From Planococcus salinarum (GTDB lineage: Bacteria > Bacillota > Bacilli > Bacillales_A > Planococcaceae): DNA of 47,394 nt. Below the pieces are notes generated by a model. The model saw only the letters and a program-made list of their open reading frames with translations, was not told the origin of the DNA and ran no database searches. Shown here one piece after another: positions 27,064 to 35,941 of the stretch. Location of the stretch: contig NZ_VIFV01000026.1 of the NCBI RefSeq assembly GCF_007004625.1, positions 1 through 47,394 on the forward strand. Direction: 5' to 3'. Each line of letters begins with the position of its first letter. Position 1 is the first letter of the stretch. Both the position numbers and the translations under genes were made by a program.

Positions 27064-27246
27064 ATGTTGCGATTTTTGGGCAAGTACAGTCATTGGCTCC
27101 TATTGGCGCTGGTAAGCGCAAGTCTTTTGGTCAGCTTTTTCAGCGGCAATTACGACAGTCCCTCTCTGATTTTTGGCATTATCGGGGTAGGGGGAATCGG
27201 CTATTTGGTCTATCGGATCGAAGTTGATAAGAAGAGGAAGAACTAA
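27064..27246 (+). CDS. Small membrane protein, unknown function
   Basis: 60 residues from ATG 27064 (63 if TTG 27055 is used). GGAGAGG at 27045-27051 is 12 bases from the ATG and only three from the TTG, so the start is unsure. Two helices: SHWLLLALVSASLLVSFF and LIFGIIGVGGIGYLVYRI, then a basic tail DKKRKN. It is transcribed with the Nudix gene and closed by the terminator at 27254. Confidence 0.6.
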   Translation: MLRFLGKYSHWLLLALVSASLLVSFFSGNYDSPSLIFGIIGVGGIGYLVYRIEVDKKRKN

Positions 27247-27253
27247 CTTAACA

Positions 27254-27281
27254 GCCGGCTCCCCAAGGGGAGCCGGTTTTT
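27254..27281 (+). terminator. Terminator after the Nudix / small membrane protein pair
   Basis: GCCGGCTCCCC-AA-GGGGAGCCGG followed by TTTTTATA: a ten-base GC-rich stem with a tight loop. Confidence 0.93.
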
Positions 27282-27416
27282 ATAATGTTGAAATTTGGGA
27301 GGTTATTAAAAAAGAGGCGAAAGTGAAGAATTTTGGAGAATTGTGCGTCCAAGTATGGTTAGGCTTTTTTCAGAAGGGAAAAGGAATTTAACGAACGACA
27401 AGGAGGAAGGTTCTGG

Positions 27417-28214
27417 ATGGCTGTATTCGCAAATGACGCATTGGCACATAAACATATCCTGATTACAGGGGCAACAGGAGGCATCGGCTTTGAGACGGCA
27501 AAAGTGGTGGCGGCCATGGGCGCGAAATTGACAATCACCGGCCGCAATGAAGAGAAATTGAACGGTTTGGCTGATGAACTGTCAAAAATAACGGCAGAAG
27601 AAAATATATTCGTAAAACAGGCAGATCTGACAAAAAACGAAGAAAGGCTGCAACTGATCGCTCATGCGGAACAGGCACATGGTTTTATAAACGGGCTCGT
27701 CAATTCTGCCGGTGTGGCGGGCGGCGGTACTGTGGAAGAGTTGGACGAGGAATTTATTGAAAGGCTGATGAATCTGAATTATAAATGCACGTTTCTGCTG
27801 ACCCAGGAGATTTACCGGAAGATGATGGCAAGGAAAGAAGGCGATATTGTAAACTTGGCGAGCTTATCGGGACTGCGGGGGACCCATGGCAATACGGCAT
27901 ATGCCGCCAGTAAATTTGCGTTGGTCGGCTGGACACAATCGATGGCGCTCGAGGCTATTGAATACGGCATTCGGGTCAACGCGGTATGTCCGGGATATGT
28001 GGATACGGAAATGGCGCGCAACAGCATCCGAAGAAAAGCGGAGCGGAAAAACATCCCATTTGAACAGGGAATGGAGGAAGCTGTTGCGAGCATTCCATCC
28101 GGCCGCATTTCGACGCCGGAAGAAGTGGCGAACACGATTGCATTTCTTCTGACGGATGCGGCAGGAAATATCGTCGGTGAATCTGTGAAAATTTCCGGAG
28201 GCAGTGTGATGTAG
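27417..28214 (+). CDS. Short-chain dehydrogenase/reductase (SDR)
   Basis: 265 residues behind AAGGAGGAAGG. Classical SDR: TGATGGIG (17-24) for the cofactor, R-N at 43-44 suggesting NADPH, NSAGV, catalytic Ser in NLASLSG, and the Tyr-x-x-x-Lys pair in NTAYAASK. The CPGYVDTEM turn and a C-terminal ESVKISGGSVM follow the FabG/YqjQ-like branch. The substrate is unknown. Confidence 0.88.
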   Translation: MAVFANDALAHKHILITGATGGIGFETAKVVAAMGAKLTITGRNEEKLNGLADELSKITAEENIFVKQADLTKNEERLQLIAHAEQAHGFINGLVNSAGVAGGGTVEELDEEFIERLMNLNYKCTFLLTQEIYRKMMARKEGDIVNLASLSGLRGTHGNTAYAASKFALVGWTQSMALEAIEYGIRVNAVCPGYVDTEMARNSIRRKAERKNIPFEQGMEEAVASIPSGRISTPEEVANTIAFLLTDAAGNIVGESVKISGGSVM

Positions 28215-28288
28215 GAGATAGGGAAAGAGAAATATGCTGCCGGCTGATTACCGTAAAGGGATGACTCCATTATTTCATGCCGCCAATG

Positions 28289-28332
28289 CAAAGAACCACC
28301 GTTTCCTTCAACAGGAAACGGTGGTTCTTTGC
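28289..28332. terminator. Bidirectional terminator (20-base perfect stem)
   Basis: GCAAAGAACCACCGTTTCCT, a five-base loop, then the full reverse complement and ATTTTTTC on the plus strand. It lies between the SDR (+) and GNAT (-) genes. Confidence 0.92.
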
Positions 28333-28338
28333 ATTTTT

Positions 28339-29193
28339 TCATCTGCCTTTGCCAAACAGAACCCAGGGCGACGGCAGAGCAAAGGGGTGGTGTTCCGGCA
28401 AGGAGGCAACTTGCCCCTTCGTCAAATCCATCCATATTTGGGTGTCCATCTTGAGTTCGGCAGCCAGTTCCTGCCGGGCTAAAGATATTGTTTCCCACAG
28501 ACCGGGCTGCTCCATAACATCGTCGTAAGGATAAACGGCATGCAGGTAATGGTATTTCTTCATATCTTTTTTTGTGATGAGGACCCGGTCGCCTGCAGGA
28601 TTTTCAAAGAAATTCCACCGGGCGACCTGGCTGTCTGCAAACATCCCCTCGGCAGCGGGAAAAGGGTAATAGCACTCGTACGGAAAAACGGCAGCGGATT
28701 CCACGAAAAGCTGCTGGAGCCATTGTTTTTTTTGACGGAGATTGTCCTGGCGCTGCCAGGGTGCTCCGCCACTTTCCATGGAAGAAATCTCCTTGGCAGT
28801 TGCCCCGTAGCTTACGTGGCGTTCGGCAAGGCCGATTTTCTTCAGTACCCGCTGAGCGGACAGATTTTCTTCCTGTGTGTTTGCGCCGACCCATTGGATA
28901 TCGGGAAGCTTAAACGCTTCCTCCAGCACTTTCGACATGAGGGTAGTGGACAAATCATTGCCCCGGAACCGGAGGTCACTGCGCATGCGACCCAGCATGG
29001 CGTAATGTTTGGCGAACACTGTCATGCCCCCGATGCTTACTAACCGACCATTTGTGAAAAGGCCGAAAAGCTTATTGTTGCCCGAAGAAATCCGGTCGAA
29101 AACCCGAATGACGTAGTCGTCTTCAATGCCGGTTTCCATGGCTTTCAGGCTGGGCAGATCTTCTTTCGTCAAAACACGGATCAGCTTTTCCAT
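28339..29193 (-). CDS. GNAT-family acetyltransferase, two-domain
   Basis: 284 residues from ATG 29193, behind AAGGAG. The N-terminal part (about 1-130) is GNAT-like: LVSIGGMTVFAKHYAMLGRMRSDLRFRGNDLSTTLMSKVLEEA resembles the acetyl-CoA-binding R-x-x-G-x-G/A loop, here R-F-R-G-N-D, and NLSAQRVLKKIGL is the usual closing helix. A C-terminal domain of about 150 residues, rich in aromatic residues, has no obvious motif. The substrate is unknown. It stands alone. Confidence 0.78.
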   Translation of the reverse strand: MEKLIRVLTKEDLPSLKAMETGIEDDYVIRVFDRISSGNNKLFGLFTNGRLVSIGGMTVFAKHYAMLGRMRSDLRFRGNDLSTTLMSKVLEEAFKLPDIQWVGANTQEENLSAQRVLKKIGLAERHVSYGATAKEISSMESGGAPWQRQDNLRQKKQWLQQLFVESAAVFPYECYYPFPAAEGMFADSQVARWNFFENPAGDRVLITKKDMKKYHYLHAVYPYDDVMEQPGLWETISLARQELAAELKMDTQIWMDLTKGQVASLPEHHPFALPSPWVLFGKGR

Positions 29194-29541
29194 AGAATTA
29201 CACTCCTTGTTGCGCACTCTTTCCTTCCATTATAAACACGAACTGATTAAAGCGCATTCGGAAAGGAAGCTAATGGAGTCTTTTTGGATTGAATAATTAC
29301 TTCGACCTACGAATTGTATATTTAGACAGTCTAAGTAATTAGTGCTATCACACACTTTAGTCATGCAAATTTTTGGAAAAAATAAAAAAAACATTACTAA
29401 AGAATTGAATATTCAAAATATATTTACAATTAAATTTTGGTTTGCTATGCTAATTTCAATCTTACGACAAAACAACAGGGAGGCCGGGAGTTCATGTTTG
29501 TCATCATGCATTAAAATTCAACGGAAATGGAGAGGGTTTTA
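29194..29541. other. AT-rich intergenic region with promoter
   Basis: A good promoter toward the carboxypeptidase: TTTACA (29423-29428), 17 bases, TATGCT (29446-29451). Downstream is a six-codon open frame (29494-29514, Met-Phe-Val-Ile-Met-His) with its own AGGGAGG site, possibly a leader peptide. No longer gene is supported. Confidence 0.45.
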
Positions 29542-30738
29542 TTGAAAAAGAATTGGGCGAGCACTTTGGGAGTTCTTGGTTTGTGCACAGCACTGGCTTT
29601 GCCAGCCTATGCTGGTGAAAATGAGGCGAAAACGGACACCCATCATCATGAATATTCAATTTCAGGCTTCATCGATTACGGAGAGCTGACAAAATCATTG
29701 CTGCAGCTTGAGGCGAAAAGCAAGGGAAGCGTGCAGGTCGACGTGGTTGGGCAATCGTTCAACGGGCTGGATATTTATACCGCACGAGTCGGGACCGGGG
29801 ACAAGGTATTGCTGATCCAAAGCGAAATCCATGGCAATGAAAAAACAGGCACAGTCGCAATCCTCAATTTGTTGAAGAGCCTGTCCAATAATTCCAAGGA
29901 GACGAAAGAACTGCTGGAAGAAGTGACCATTGTTTTCATGCCGATGATGAACCCGGATGCATCGGAAGCGGACAAGCGCCGCAACAGCATGACGTGGAGT
30001 GATGTTGTGGATAATTATCCGCAATTGTCAGGAGCTTCGCCTTCGTGGAATTATTTCGACCGCGGCGTCAGCCAAAGCTATGATTATGCGGCCAATCCAG
30101 GATTCGATGTAAACCGTGACTTCAATCCTGATTTGGATTATGTGCCGGAAGCCGAGGATTTCCCGGGTGCTTCAAATCAGCCAGGCTGGTTCATCACACC
30201 TGAAGCACAAACTTCCCGCGATGTTTATAAATCACTGCAGGAGGAATTCGGCAATGTGGATGTCTTTGTCGATCTGCATCACCAGGGAATGTATTATGTC
30301 GACGGCACTGCGGATCCGGTGACGTTGTCATTGTCTGCCCAGTTTGTGCCTGACCCAAGTTCTGCAGCAGGTGCTGAATACGCGGAGTACGCCGACACGT
30401 ATGATTACGATTTTTCCCGCCAATTGAACTTGCTGGCTTACAACGAGTTGCAGTCCTATGGCGAATCGAAATTCACAAACGTTTCCCTCTATTCCCAGGG
30501 ATTGAATCTTCCGGGAACTGCGCTTGGCTCTTATGCCTTGAACGGCAGCGGAACGGTGTTGTTTGAAGTAAGAGGCCAAACGCAAATGATGGGCCAAAAA
30601 GAAAAAGGGCAATTGTCCAAATCTGTTGAACGCGGGCTCTCCGCAATCATTGAAGGTGTTGCTGACGGTTCGGTAACGGAATTGGATCCGGAAGATTACG
30701 AAGATATCCCATTGACTGCTTACCGTCCGACAAATTAA
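29542..30738 (+). CDS. Secreted M14-family zinc carboxypeptidase
   Basis: 398 residues from TTG 29542. GGAGAGG lies seven bases before it and overlaps the alternative ATG 29527, which argues against that start. A signal peptide ends near ALPAYA. The M14 zinc site is complete: His-x-x-Glu in SEIHGNEKTG, and a further His in VDLHHQGM. DVNRDFNPD carries the substrate Arg, and the catalytic Glu is in LFEVRGQ. It should trim C-terminal residues from peptides outside the cell, fitting with the subtilisins at 42866 and 44474. The structured repeat at 30748 follows directly. Confidence 0.9.
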   Translation: MKKNWASTLGVLGLCTALALPAYAGENEAKTDTHHHEYSISGFIDYGELTKSLLQLEAKSKGSVQVDVVGQSFNGLDIYTARVGTGDKVLLIQSEIHGNEKTGTVAILNLLKSLSNNSKETKELLEEVTIVFMPMMNPDASEADKRRNSMTWSDVVDNYPQLSGASPSWNYFDRGVSQSYDYAANPGFDVNRDFNPDLDYVPEAEDFPGASNQPGWFITPEAQTSRDVYKSLQEEFGNVDVFVDLHHQGMYYVDGTADPVTLSLSAQFVPDPSSAAGAEYAEYADTYDYDFSRQLNLLAYNELQSYGESKFTNVSLYSQGLNLPGTALGSYALNGSGTVLFEVRGQTQMMGQKEKGQLSKSVERGLSAIIEGVADGSVTELDPEDYEDIPLTAYRPTN

Positions 30739-30747
30739 TAAGTAATT

Positions 30748-31187
30748 GAAAACTGCCGGATATGCATCCGGCAGTTTTCAGCTTGTTGAGAAAGAAACAT
30801 TAAAATCGATATTCCGCAAAACAGCTTCGCTTGCCTGAAACCCGTGCTCCTGCATCGCTGCGCTAGCTTCGTCGCAAAGCGCCGGCCGGAAGATCTTCGG
30901 CCACGCTTGGCTCGCGCTGAGCTAACTCGGTCTCGTTTCACTTCGTCCGAGTGGATCTCAGCACTTCGTCGGCATTCGCCTGCTCCCCTGGGCGTCTTCG
31001 CTGTTTTGCTCCATATCTCAGATCACTTTCTATAAAGGAATACACTTTATGTGTGTTGCAAGCTAGAAAGTGGATACTTCCATTCTGCACAAAACAGAAT
31101 GAAGCGTCCGCCTAGAGCGAAATGATTGGAGAAGTTGTCGGTTTCTCGACAGCCTGAAAACTGCCGGACATGCATCCGGCAGTTTTT
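30748..31187. repeat. 440-bp element with inverted ends (MITE-like or structured repeat)
   Basis: Both ends carry the same palindromic block, GAAAACTGCCGG-x-TGCAT-x-CCGGCAGTTTT, which also works as a terminator. The inner flanks CAGCTTGTTGAGAAA (30779-30793) and TTTCTCGACAGCCTG (31142-31156) are inverted copies with about three mismatches. Inside are more inverted pairs: ACTTTCTA with TAGAAAGT near 31024-31074, and CATTCTG with CAGAATG at 31081-31101. No transposase or supported gene lies inside. It separates the carboxypeptidase and PAP2 genes. Confidence 0.6.
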
Positions 31188-31265
31188 TTGAGGTTGTTTT
31201 CTGGACCATGCGCGCCCCGCCCAGGGTATAGAGTAAAAAATAAGAAAGTTGCGGGGAGCGATTTG

Positions 31266-32015
31266 GTGGTTAAAGAAAATACAAAAATCGCAATTGCCTT
31301 GCTGTTGTTGCTCAGCGGTTTGGGTGTTGCCGGTTTGTTCATCGTTTTATTTGCAGAGTTTGCAGAAGTTGTGATGGAGCAGGAATTCGGGATATTCGAC
31401 AATACCATCATCACTTTACTATTGGCCAATCAAAGCGGGGTCATGGATTTCATCATGATATTCATAACGGAATTGGGCTCGGTCTGGTTCCTGGGCACAT
31501 TATCCATCGTCGTAATTCTGGCATTATGGTTTAAAGCCAAAGACAAATGGAGTGTGCTGTTCTTCATCACAGCAGTCGGTGGAGGCGGACTTTTAACCAC
31601 ACTGCTCAAGCGTTTCTACAGCAGGGAACGTCCATCGATCAATGAGGCGATAGACGCGGTAGGCTTCAGTTTTCCCAGTGGCCATTCAATGGGATCGCTG
31701 ATTTTCTATGGCTTCATCATGTTCTTGATCATCAGGGGACCGCAGAAGGAATGGGTTAAATGGACCGTGTCCCTCAGTCTGGCAGTCCTGGTGGTTTTGA
31801 TCGGCATCAGCTGCATTTACCTTGGTGCCCATTATCCGAGCGATGTAGTGGCAGGATATATTGCCGGTACCATTTGGCTGCTGCTCTGCCTGACGGCGCT
31901 CGAATGGATAAATTGGCAGACGGGGAGCGACATACGTCCAGTCAAAGGATTGCGAAACATTCTCCGTTCCATTTTAAGGGGGGCAAAGGGGAAAATCAGC
32001 AATGTGGATAAATAA
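31266..32015 (+). CDS. PAP2-superfamily membrane phosphatase
   Basis: About 249 residues. The start is GTG 31266 (or TTG 31263) behind GGGGAG; an ATG further upstream lies in the terminator repeat. Six membrane helices. Motif 1 is K115-R-F-Y-S-R-E-R-P123 and motif 2 is PSGH (137-140). Motif 3 is S182-C-I-Y-L-G-A-H189-Y-P-S-D193, where the usual Arg of S-R-x5-H-x3-D is Cys183. Such enzymes dephosphorylate undecaprenyl-PP or phosphatidylglycerol phosphate on the outer face. The motif-3 change could lower activity; the acid-base His residues are intact. Confidence 0.85.
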   Translation: MVKENTKIAIALLLLLSGLGVAGLFIVLFAEFAEVVMEQEFGIFDNTIITLLLANQSGVMDFIMIFITELGSVWFLGTLSIVVILALWFKAKDKWSVLFFITAVGGGGLLTTLLKRFYSRERPSINEAIDAVGFSFPSGHSMGSLIFYGFIMFLIIRGPQKEWVKWTVSLSLAVLVVLIGISCIYLGAHYPSDVVAGYIAGTIWLLLCLTALEWINWQTGSDIRPVKGLRNILRSILRGAKGKISNVDK

Positions 32016-32178
32016 GAAGAATTAGAAGCGGACTCCATCCCCAAAACCTCCAGGGAACCGTTCTTGCTCAGAGCTGATATTTTATAAATCGGGTAGATCA
32101 AGTTAATTCTGCAAAAATTCGGGAATATACCCAATGCGGAATTCCCCAGATCATCTTAATCAGAACGGAGGCATTTTT

Positions 32179-33048
32179 ATGGATATAGACAAGTACCGGG
32201 TCAAACCCGACGTGCAAATTGATTTAAAAGATTTCAATACATCTGAAAATCATAGAGGTGAAGAAGAAGCACTTGAAGATAAATTGATTCCCGAAGCGGT
32301 TCAAAAATTAAAGGAACTGCACCTGAAACTGAATGCCGAAGAAGAGAAAGGAATTCTGGTTGTGCTGCAGGCGATGGATGCGGCGGGCAAGGATGAAGCA
32401 ATTACTTATATTTTTTCGAACCTGAATGCTCAGGGCCTGAAAATCCTGACACTGGGCAAACCTTCCGAGTATGAATTGAGCCACGACTATCTTTGGCGCA
32501 TTCATGACGGGTTGCCGGCAAGAGGGGAAGTCGGCATCCTGAACCGCTCTCATTATGAAGAAGTCATCGCTCCACGTGTCCACAGTCTGTTGGGAGACGA
32601 ACCCTTGCCGGACGACCTTATCGATGAAAAAATCTGGGATACCCGCTTTCGCCAAATAAACGATTACGAACGCTATTTGAGTGAAAACGGATTTCCGGTA
32701 GTGAAGTTCTTCTTCAACGTATCAAAAGAAGAACAGCGCAAGCGGTTGCTCAAGAGAATGAAGAACCCCGAGAAAAACTGGGAATTTTCATTCAACGATG
32801 TCGAAGAACGTGAGCATTGGGATGACTATCAGGAAATATTCGAAGACATGCTTAACAACACCTCGACTGACCATGCACCGTGGTATGTATTGCCGGCTGA
32901 TAATGAACAGTATTCACGGTATATCATCGCCTCGGTCATGAATGAACTGCTGACTGATCTTGATCCCCAATTTCCCCCGGTCAGCGACGAGAACCGGAAG
33001 AAACTTGATGAATATATCAAGAAGCTGGAAGAAGAGGGAGCGCAATGA
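32179..33048 (+). CDS. ppk2: Polyphosphate kinase 2 (PPK2 family)
   Basis: 289 residues from ATG 32179, with CGGAGG upstream. PPK2 enzymes phosphorylate nucleotides from polyphosphate (AMP to ADP or ADP to ATP, by class). Walker A Q-A-M-D-A-A-G-K-D-E (64-73), Walker B N-R-S-H-Y-E-E (122-128) and the lid with RMKNPEKNWEFS are all present. FNV-x-x-E-E-Q-x-x-R-L at about 189-199 is family-typical. Glycine after the Walker A lysine is replaced (GKDE rather than GKGG), a variant common in one PPK2 class. The class is not settled from sequence alone. Confidence 0.92.
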   Translation: MDIDKYRVKPDVQIDLKDFNTSENHRGEEEALEDKLIPEAVQKLKELHLKLNAEEEKGILVVLQAMDAAGKDEAITYIFSNLNAQGLKILTLGKPSEYELSHDYLWRIHDGLPARGEVGILNRSHYEEVIAPRVHSLLGDEPLPDDLIDEKIWDTRFRQINDYERYLSENGFPVVKFFFNVSKEEQRKRLLKRMKNPEKNWEFSFNDVEEREHWDDYQEIFEDMLNNTSTDHAPWYVLPADNEQYSRYIIASVMNELLTDLDPQFPPVSDENRKKLDEYIKKLEEEGAQ

Positions 33049-33090
33049 AGCAGTTCAGAATTGGGGAATAATCGGGAATTCAGGGTTTAT

Positions 33091-33129
33091 AAAAGGCTGC
33101 CGGGAATTTTTTCCTCCGGCAGCCTTTTT
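33091..33129. terminator. Bidirectional terminator
   Basis: AAAAGGCTGCCGG, a 12-base loop, CCGGCAGCCTTTTT. It serves ppk2 (+) and the luciferase-like gene (-). Confidence 0.92.
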
Positions 33130-33133
33130 CCTT

Positions 33134-34195
33134 CTATTCTTTTTTGGCAGTGTATTTTTTGATGGCGGGAAGAATTTCATTTCCTATCAATTCTACATTC
33201 TTCATCAGTCGATCGAATGGGACACCGCCAAAATCCATCTGGCCGATGGAGCGTTGATGGCCGAACAATTCATGCTGGTAGAGGATTTTTTCGATGACCT
33301 GCTGCGGGCTCCCGATATTCATGACGCTCTGGCTATCTCCTCCGTGCATAAATTGATATTCAGGGAATCCTCGTCCGTTCGTCACTTTCATCCCTTCATT
33401 GATATAGGGGTAATATTCCTCCAAGGCCTGTTGGCTCGTTTCGGCGACATGGAAAAAACCGGCTGTAGCTACAGGGAGGGAAGCTGAATCGAAGCCGTTT
33501 TCCTCCGCAGCCCCACGGTAGGCATCGATGGTGTTTTTAAAGCTCATGGCGGGACCGCCGAGTGTGGCGAGAAACATCGGCACTCCGGCATTGCCGGCTT
33601 TGATGGCACTTGGAGGCGATCCGCCGACGGCACGCCAGATCGGCATTATGCCCCCGTGAGGGCGGGGAATCACTTCAGCGTCACGCAGCGGGGAACGGAA
33701 CCGGCCATCCCAATTGACGGATTTTTCCCGGCTGATTTTCAGCAATAAATCGAATTTCTCTTCATATAACTCCTCGTAATGCCGGATGTCATAGCCCAGT
33801 AATTCGAACAGGCCGACGCGGGAAGCCCGTCCGGCAACAAGCTCAGCGCGCCCGTTTGAAATCAGGTCGATGGTTGCAAAATCTTCGAACACGCGGACGG
33901 GATCTGAGGTCGAGATGATGGTCGAAGAACTGGCAATTTTTATCCTTTCGGTTGCCTGCGCAATCGCTGCCAGCACGACACTGTGCGCCTGGGTGGTGAA
34001 ATACTCCTGATGGCTTTCTCCGACGCTGAAAAAGTCGAGGCCGGCCTGATCGGCAAGCTTCGCCAACTCAATAATTTCCTGAAGGCGCTGGCCAGCAGGA
34101 ATCCGCTCTTTGGTATGTGGGTTCGGAATGTGGTCGCCCAGTGTATAGAGTCCGAACTCCAGTCCTTTATCTTGATCCATGCGATATTTTTCCAA
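33134..34195 (-). CDS. LLM-class flavin-dependent oxidoreductase
   Basis: 353 residues from TTG 34195, with AAAGGGTG six bases upstream; ATG 34180 would remove the family-typical M-x-K-Y-R start. A luciferase-like TIM barrel: EFGLYTLGDHIPNP, then GLDFFSVGESHQEYF, ASSSTIISTSDPVRVFEDFATIDLISNGRAELVAGRASR, and PIWRAVGGSPPSAIKAG. It is an F420/FMN-dependent monooxygenase-type protein that belongs to a conserved Bacillales subgroup without a known substrate. It is a single gene. Confidence 0.86.
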   Translation of the reverse strand: MEKYRMDQDKGLEFGLYTLGDHIPNPHTKERIPAGQRLQEIIELAKLADQAGLDFFSVGESHQEYFTTQAHSVVLAAIAQATERIKIASSSTIISTSDPVRVFEDFATIDLISNGRAELVAGRASRVGLFELLGYDIRHYEELYEEKFDLLLKISREKSVNWDGRFRSPLRDAEVIPRPHGGIMPIWRAVGGSPPSAIKAGNAGVPMFLATLGGPAMSFKNTIDAYRGAAEENGFDSASLPVATAGFFHVAETSQQALEEYYPYINEGMKVTNGRGFPEYQFMHGGDSQSVMNIGSPQQVIEKILYQHELFGHQRSIGQMDFGGVPFDRLMKNVELIGNEILPAIKKYTAKKE

Positions 34196-34280
34196 ATAAA
34201 ACACCCTTTCTGAAATCCATTATGCTATAACTTTTCCAAAGATGCTGAATCGATGCTCGGTGATAAAAACTCGAACACAA

Positions 34281-34313
34281 AATGCCATCCCGCCTGAAAG
34301 GGGGAATGGCATT
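34281..34313 (-). terminator. Terminator after the 28-residue protein gene
   Basis: AATGCCAT and ATGGCATT pair, with further pairing CC/GG inside. On the minus strand it runs into TTTTGTGTT. It sits 20 bases after the stop at 34333. Confidence 0.65.
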
Positions 34314-34332
34314 GGAAATTATTATGTCTGAC

Positions 34333-34419
34333 CTAGAAAAACAGCAGGTTCAATATTATCGTCAAGATGATTGACAGGACGATGGAGATAATCAGACTAC
34401 CGACACACGACACGCGCAT
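34333..34419 (-). CDS. 28-residue hydrophobic protein
   Basis: Reads Met-Arg-Val-Ser-Cys-Val-Gly-Ser, then a single strongly hydrophobic helix of Ile/Leu/Val/Thr, ending N-L-L-F-F. AGGAAGGTG lies eight bases before the ATG. Small proteins of this pattern (M-R-x-x-C-x-G-S plus helix) seem familiar from other Bacillales, but I cannot name one. It lies 65 bases downstream of the EAL gene and may be on its transcript; the terminator at 34281 closes it. Confidence 0.6.
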   Translation of the reverse strand: MRVSCVGSLIISIVLSIILTIILNLLFF

Positions 34420-34484
34420 AACAATCACACCTTCCTGGATGATAATGTCCATTACCCGTTTCAGGTGGAAGGCAAAACAAACCA

Positions 34485-35702
34485 TTAATGGCGCAGGAGA
34501 TAATCATTTTCAAATAAGTACTCACCGCTGATATCGATGAATAGAAAACTGTCGGCTGACAAGGGGTAGCTGAAAGTTCGAACAATATCGCCGGTCTCAA
34601 TGTCTGAATAAGTGTCGGACAGAATTCCGCGCGGCCATTTTTTCATGCGCATGATATTTTCCAGGAAGTAAGGCCGGAATGCCCAATGCGCCCCTTTTTG
34701 CCCTGTTTCGATTTCCCAGCCATTTTCCCGTTTCCGATAATTGGATGAAACCTGCTGTCCGTTTGCGTTGCAGATATATATCCGAAAGCTTTCATGGGAA
34801 AAAGGCACAGCCAAAAATTTCATGAAATCATCCGCATGTTCAGCTCCTGTCCATTTGAAAGCGAGTTTTTTCACAATCTCTTCACAGTTGGCAGAGAAAG
34901 TGAGCCGTTTGGCGATCAACAGTTTTTCCTGGTCAATAAATCCCTGGATACTGTCGCCTATGTCCACTTGAAGTGAATCATTGGAAAGAAGGTTGAAAGC
35001 GGGCTCCGCCAAATAGTATCCCTGGTAATAATGTCCACCATGTTTCCAGGCGAAATGAAGCTGATGTCCATCTTCGATATGTTCATAGGATAATTTTGCG
35101 CCGATGCGGCGTGCCAGCAGGGACAGGGAGTAGACAATATCCTGGAACACATCGGGTCTGTTTGTACGGATAACGGCGGTATCGATTTTAAGGATGTCCG
35201 GCTTTAACTGCCGGATCCGGTCTATGTTTGAACTTTTGGCTCCGACATGGTCGACAGCAATCTGGATTCCGTATGTTTTGTAATACATCAAAAGGTGGTT
35301 TAATGCCTCAAAGTCCTTTTCAAATGCATGCTCTGTAATTTCCAATACAATCCGTTCCAACGAGAACCCTTTTTCTTCATATTCTTTCAGGACACTGAGA
35401 AAGTCACCGCCTCCATTGACCAGCAATTGCCTGGCATCACGGTACAGGAAGAGGATGCAGCCATTGCCGTGATCAAGCATTTCCTCCATTGCCAATTTCA
35501 GCAGGTGGGTATCGACTTCTATTTTAAAGTCATCGGGAACATCGGGATTTTGGAAAAATTCGCCGAGACTCTGCCACTCATTCTGATACTTGAACCTTCC
35601 TCGCACTTCGTAGCCGACGATCGTATGTTTTACAGCACTGACAATCGGCTGAAAAACGGGTTTAACATTGTGCAGGTTTTCGAGAACAAGCAAGGGATCC
35701 AC
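34485..35702 (-). CDS. YkuI-like EAL-domain protein with C-terminal PAS-like domain
   Basis: 405 residues, GTG start behind AAAGGAGGCG. Residues 1 to about 250 form an EAL domain: GYEVRGR (30-36, EVxxR in place of EALxR, as EVLGR in B. subtilis YkuI), VLEITEH, VDHVGAKSSN, LKPDILKIDT and YYQGYYLAEP. A C-terminal domain follows (about 290-405) with FRPYFLENIMRMKKW and DTYSDIETGDIVRTFSYPL, the YkuI_C PAS-like fold. YkuI binds cyclic di-GMP without clear hydrolysis; the same may hold here, though the metal-binding residues are largely kept. It is the natural counterpart to the cyclase at 8470. Confidence 0.92.
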   Translation of the reverse strand: MDPLLVLENLHNVKPVFQPIVSAVKHTIVGYEVRGRFKYQNEWQSLGEFFQNPDVPDDFKIEVDTHLLKLAMEEMLDHGNGCILFLYRDARQLLVNGGGDFLSVLKEYEEKGFSLERIVLEITEHAFEKDFEALNHLLMYYKTYGIQIAVDHVGAKSSNIDRIRQLKPDILKIDTAVIRTNRPDVFQDIVYSLSLLARRIGAKLSYEHIEDGHQLHFAWKHGGHYYQGYYLAEPAFNLLSNDSLQVDIGDSIQGFIDQEKLLIAKRLTFSANCEEIVKKLAFKWTGAEHADDFMKFLAVPFSHESFRIYICNANGQQVSSNYRKRENGWEIETGQKGAHWAFRPYFLENIMRMKKWPRGILSDTYSDIETGDIVRTFSYPLSADSFLFIDISGEYLFENDYLLRH

Positions 35703-35941
35703 ATCATTCGCCTCCTTTGGTTTGAAAATATTCTTGGATAAATGAGTTCAATTGGAAAATTTCGCTTTGCATACCGCTTCGGCAATGTTTTGTAGTTTCA
35801 TCAATGTATTTCCTGTTCCGTTTGAGTATCGGCAAATCCCTCAATATTCCGACTATAAGCCTTTAGGAGCGGGGACTTGAAGCTGGGTAACGGCATGGCA
35901 TGCAATGCTTAGAAAAGGTTGCACAATCCGAACAAAAAAGC

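Noticed and set aside
30844..31035. 63-codon frame inside the 440-bp element
   Set aside because: Rich in Arg/Ser/Pro from GC-rich repeats, with no ribosome site.
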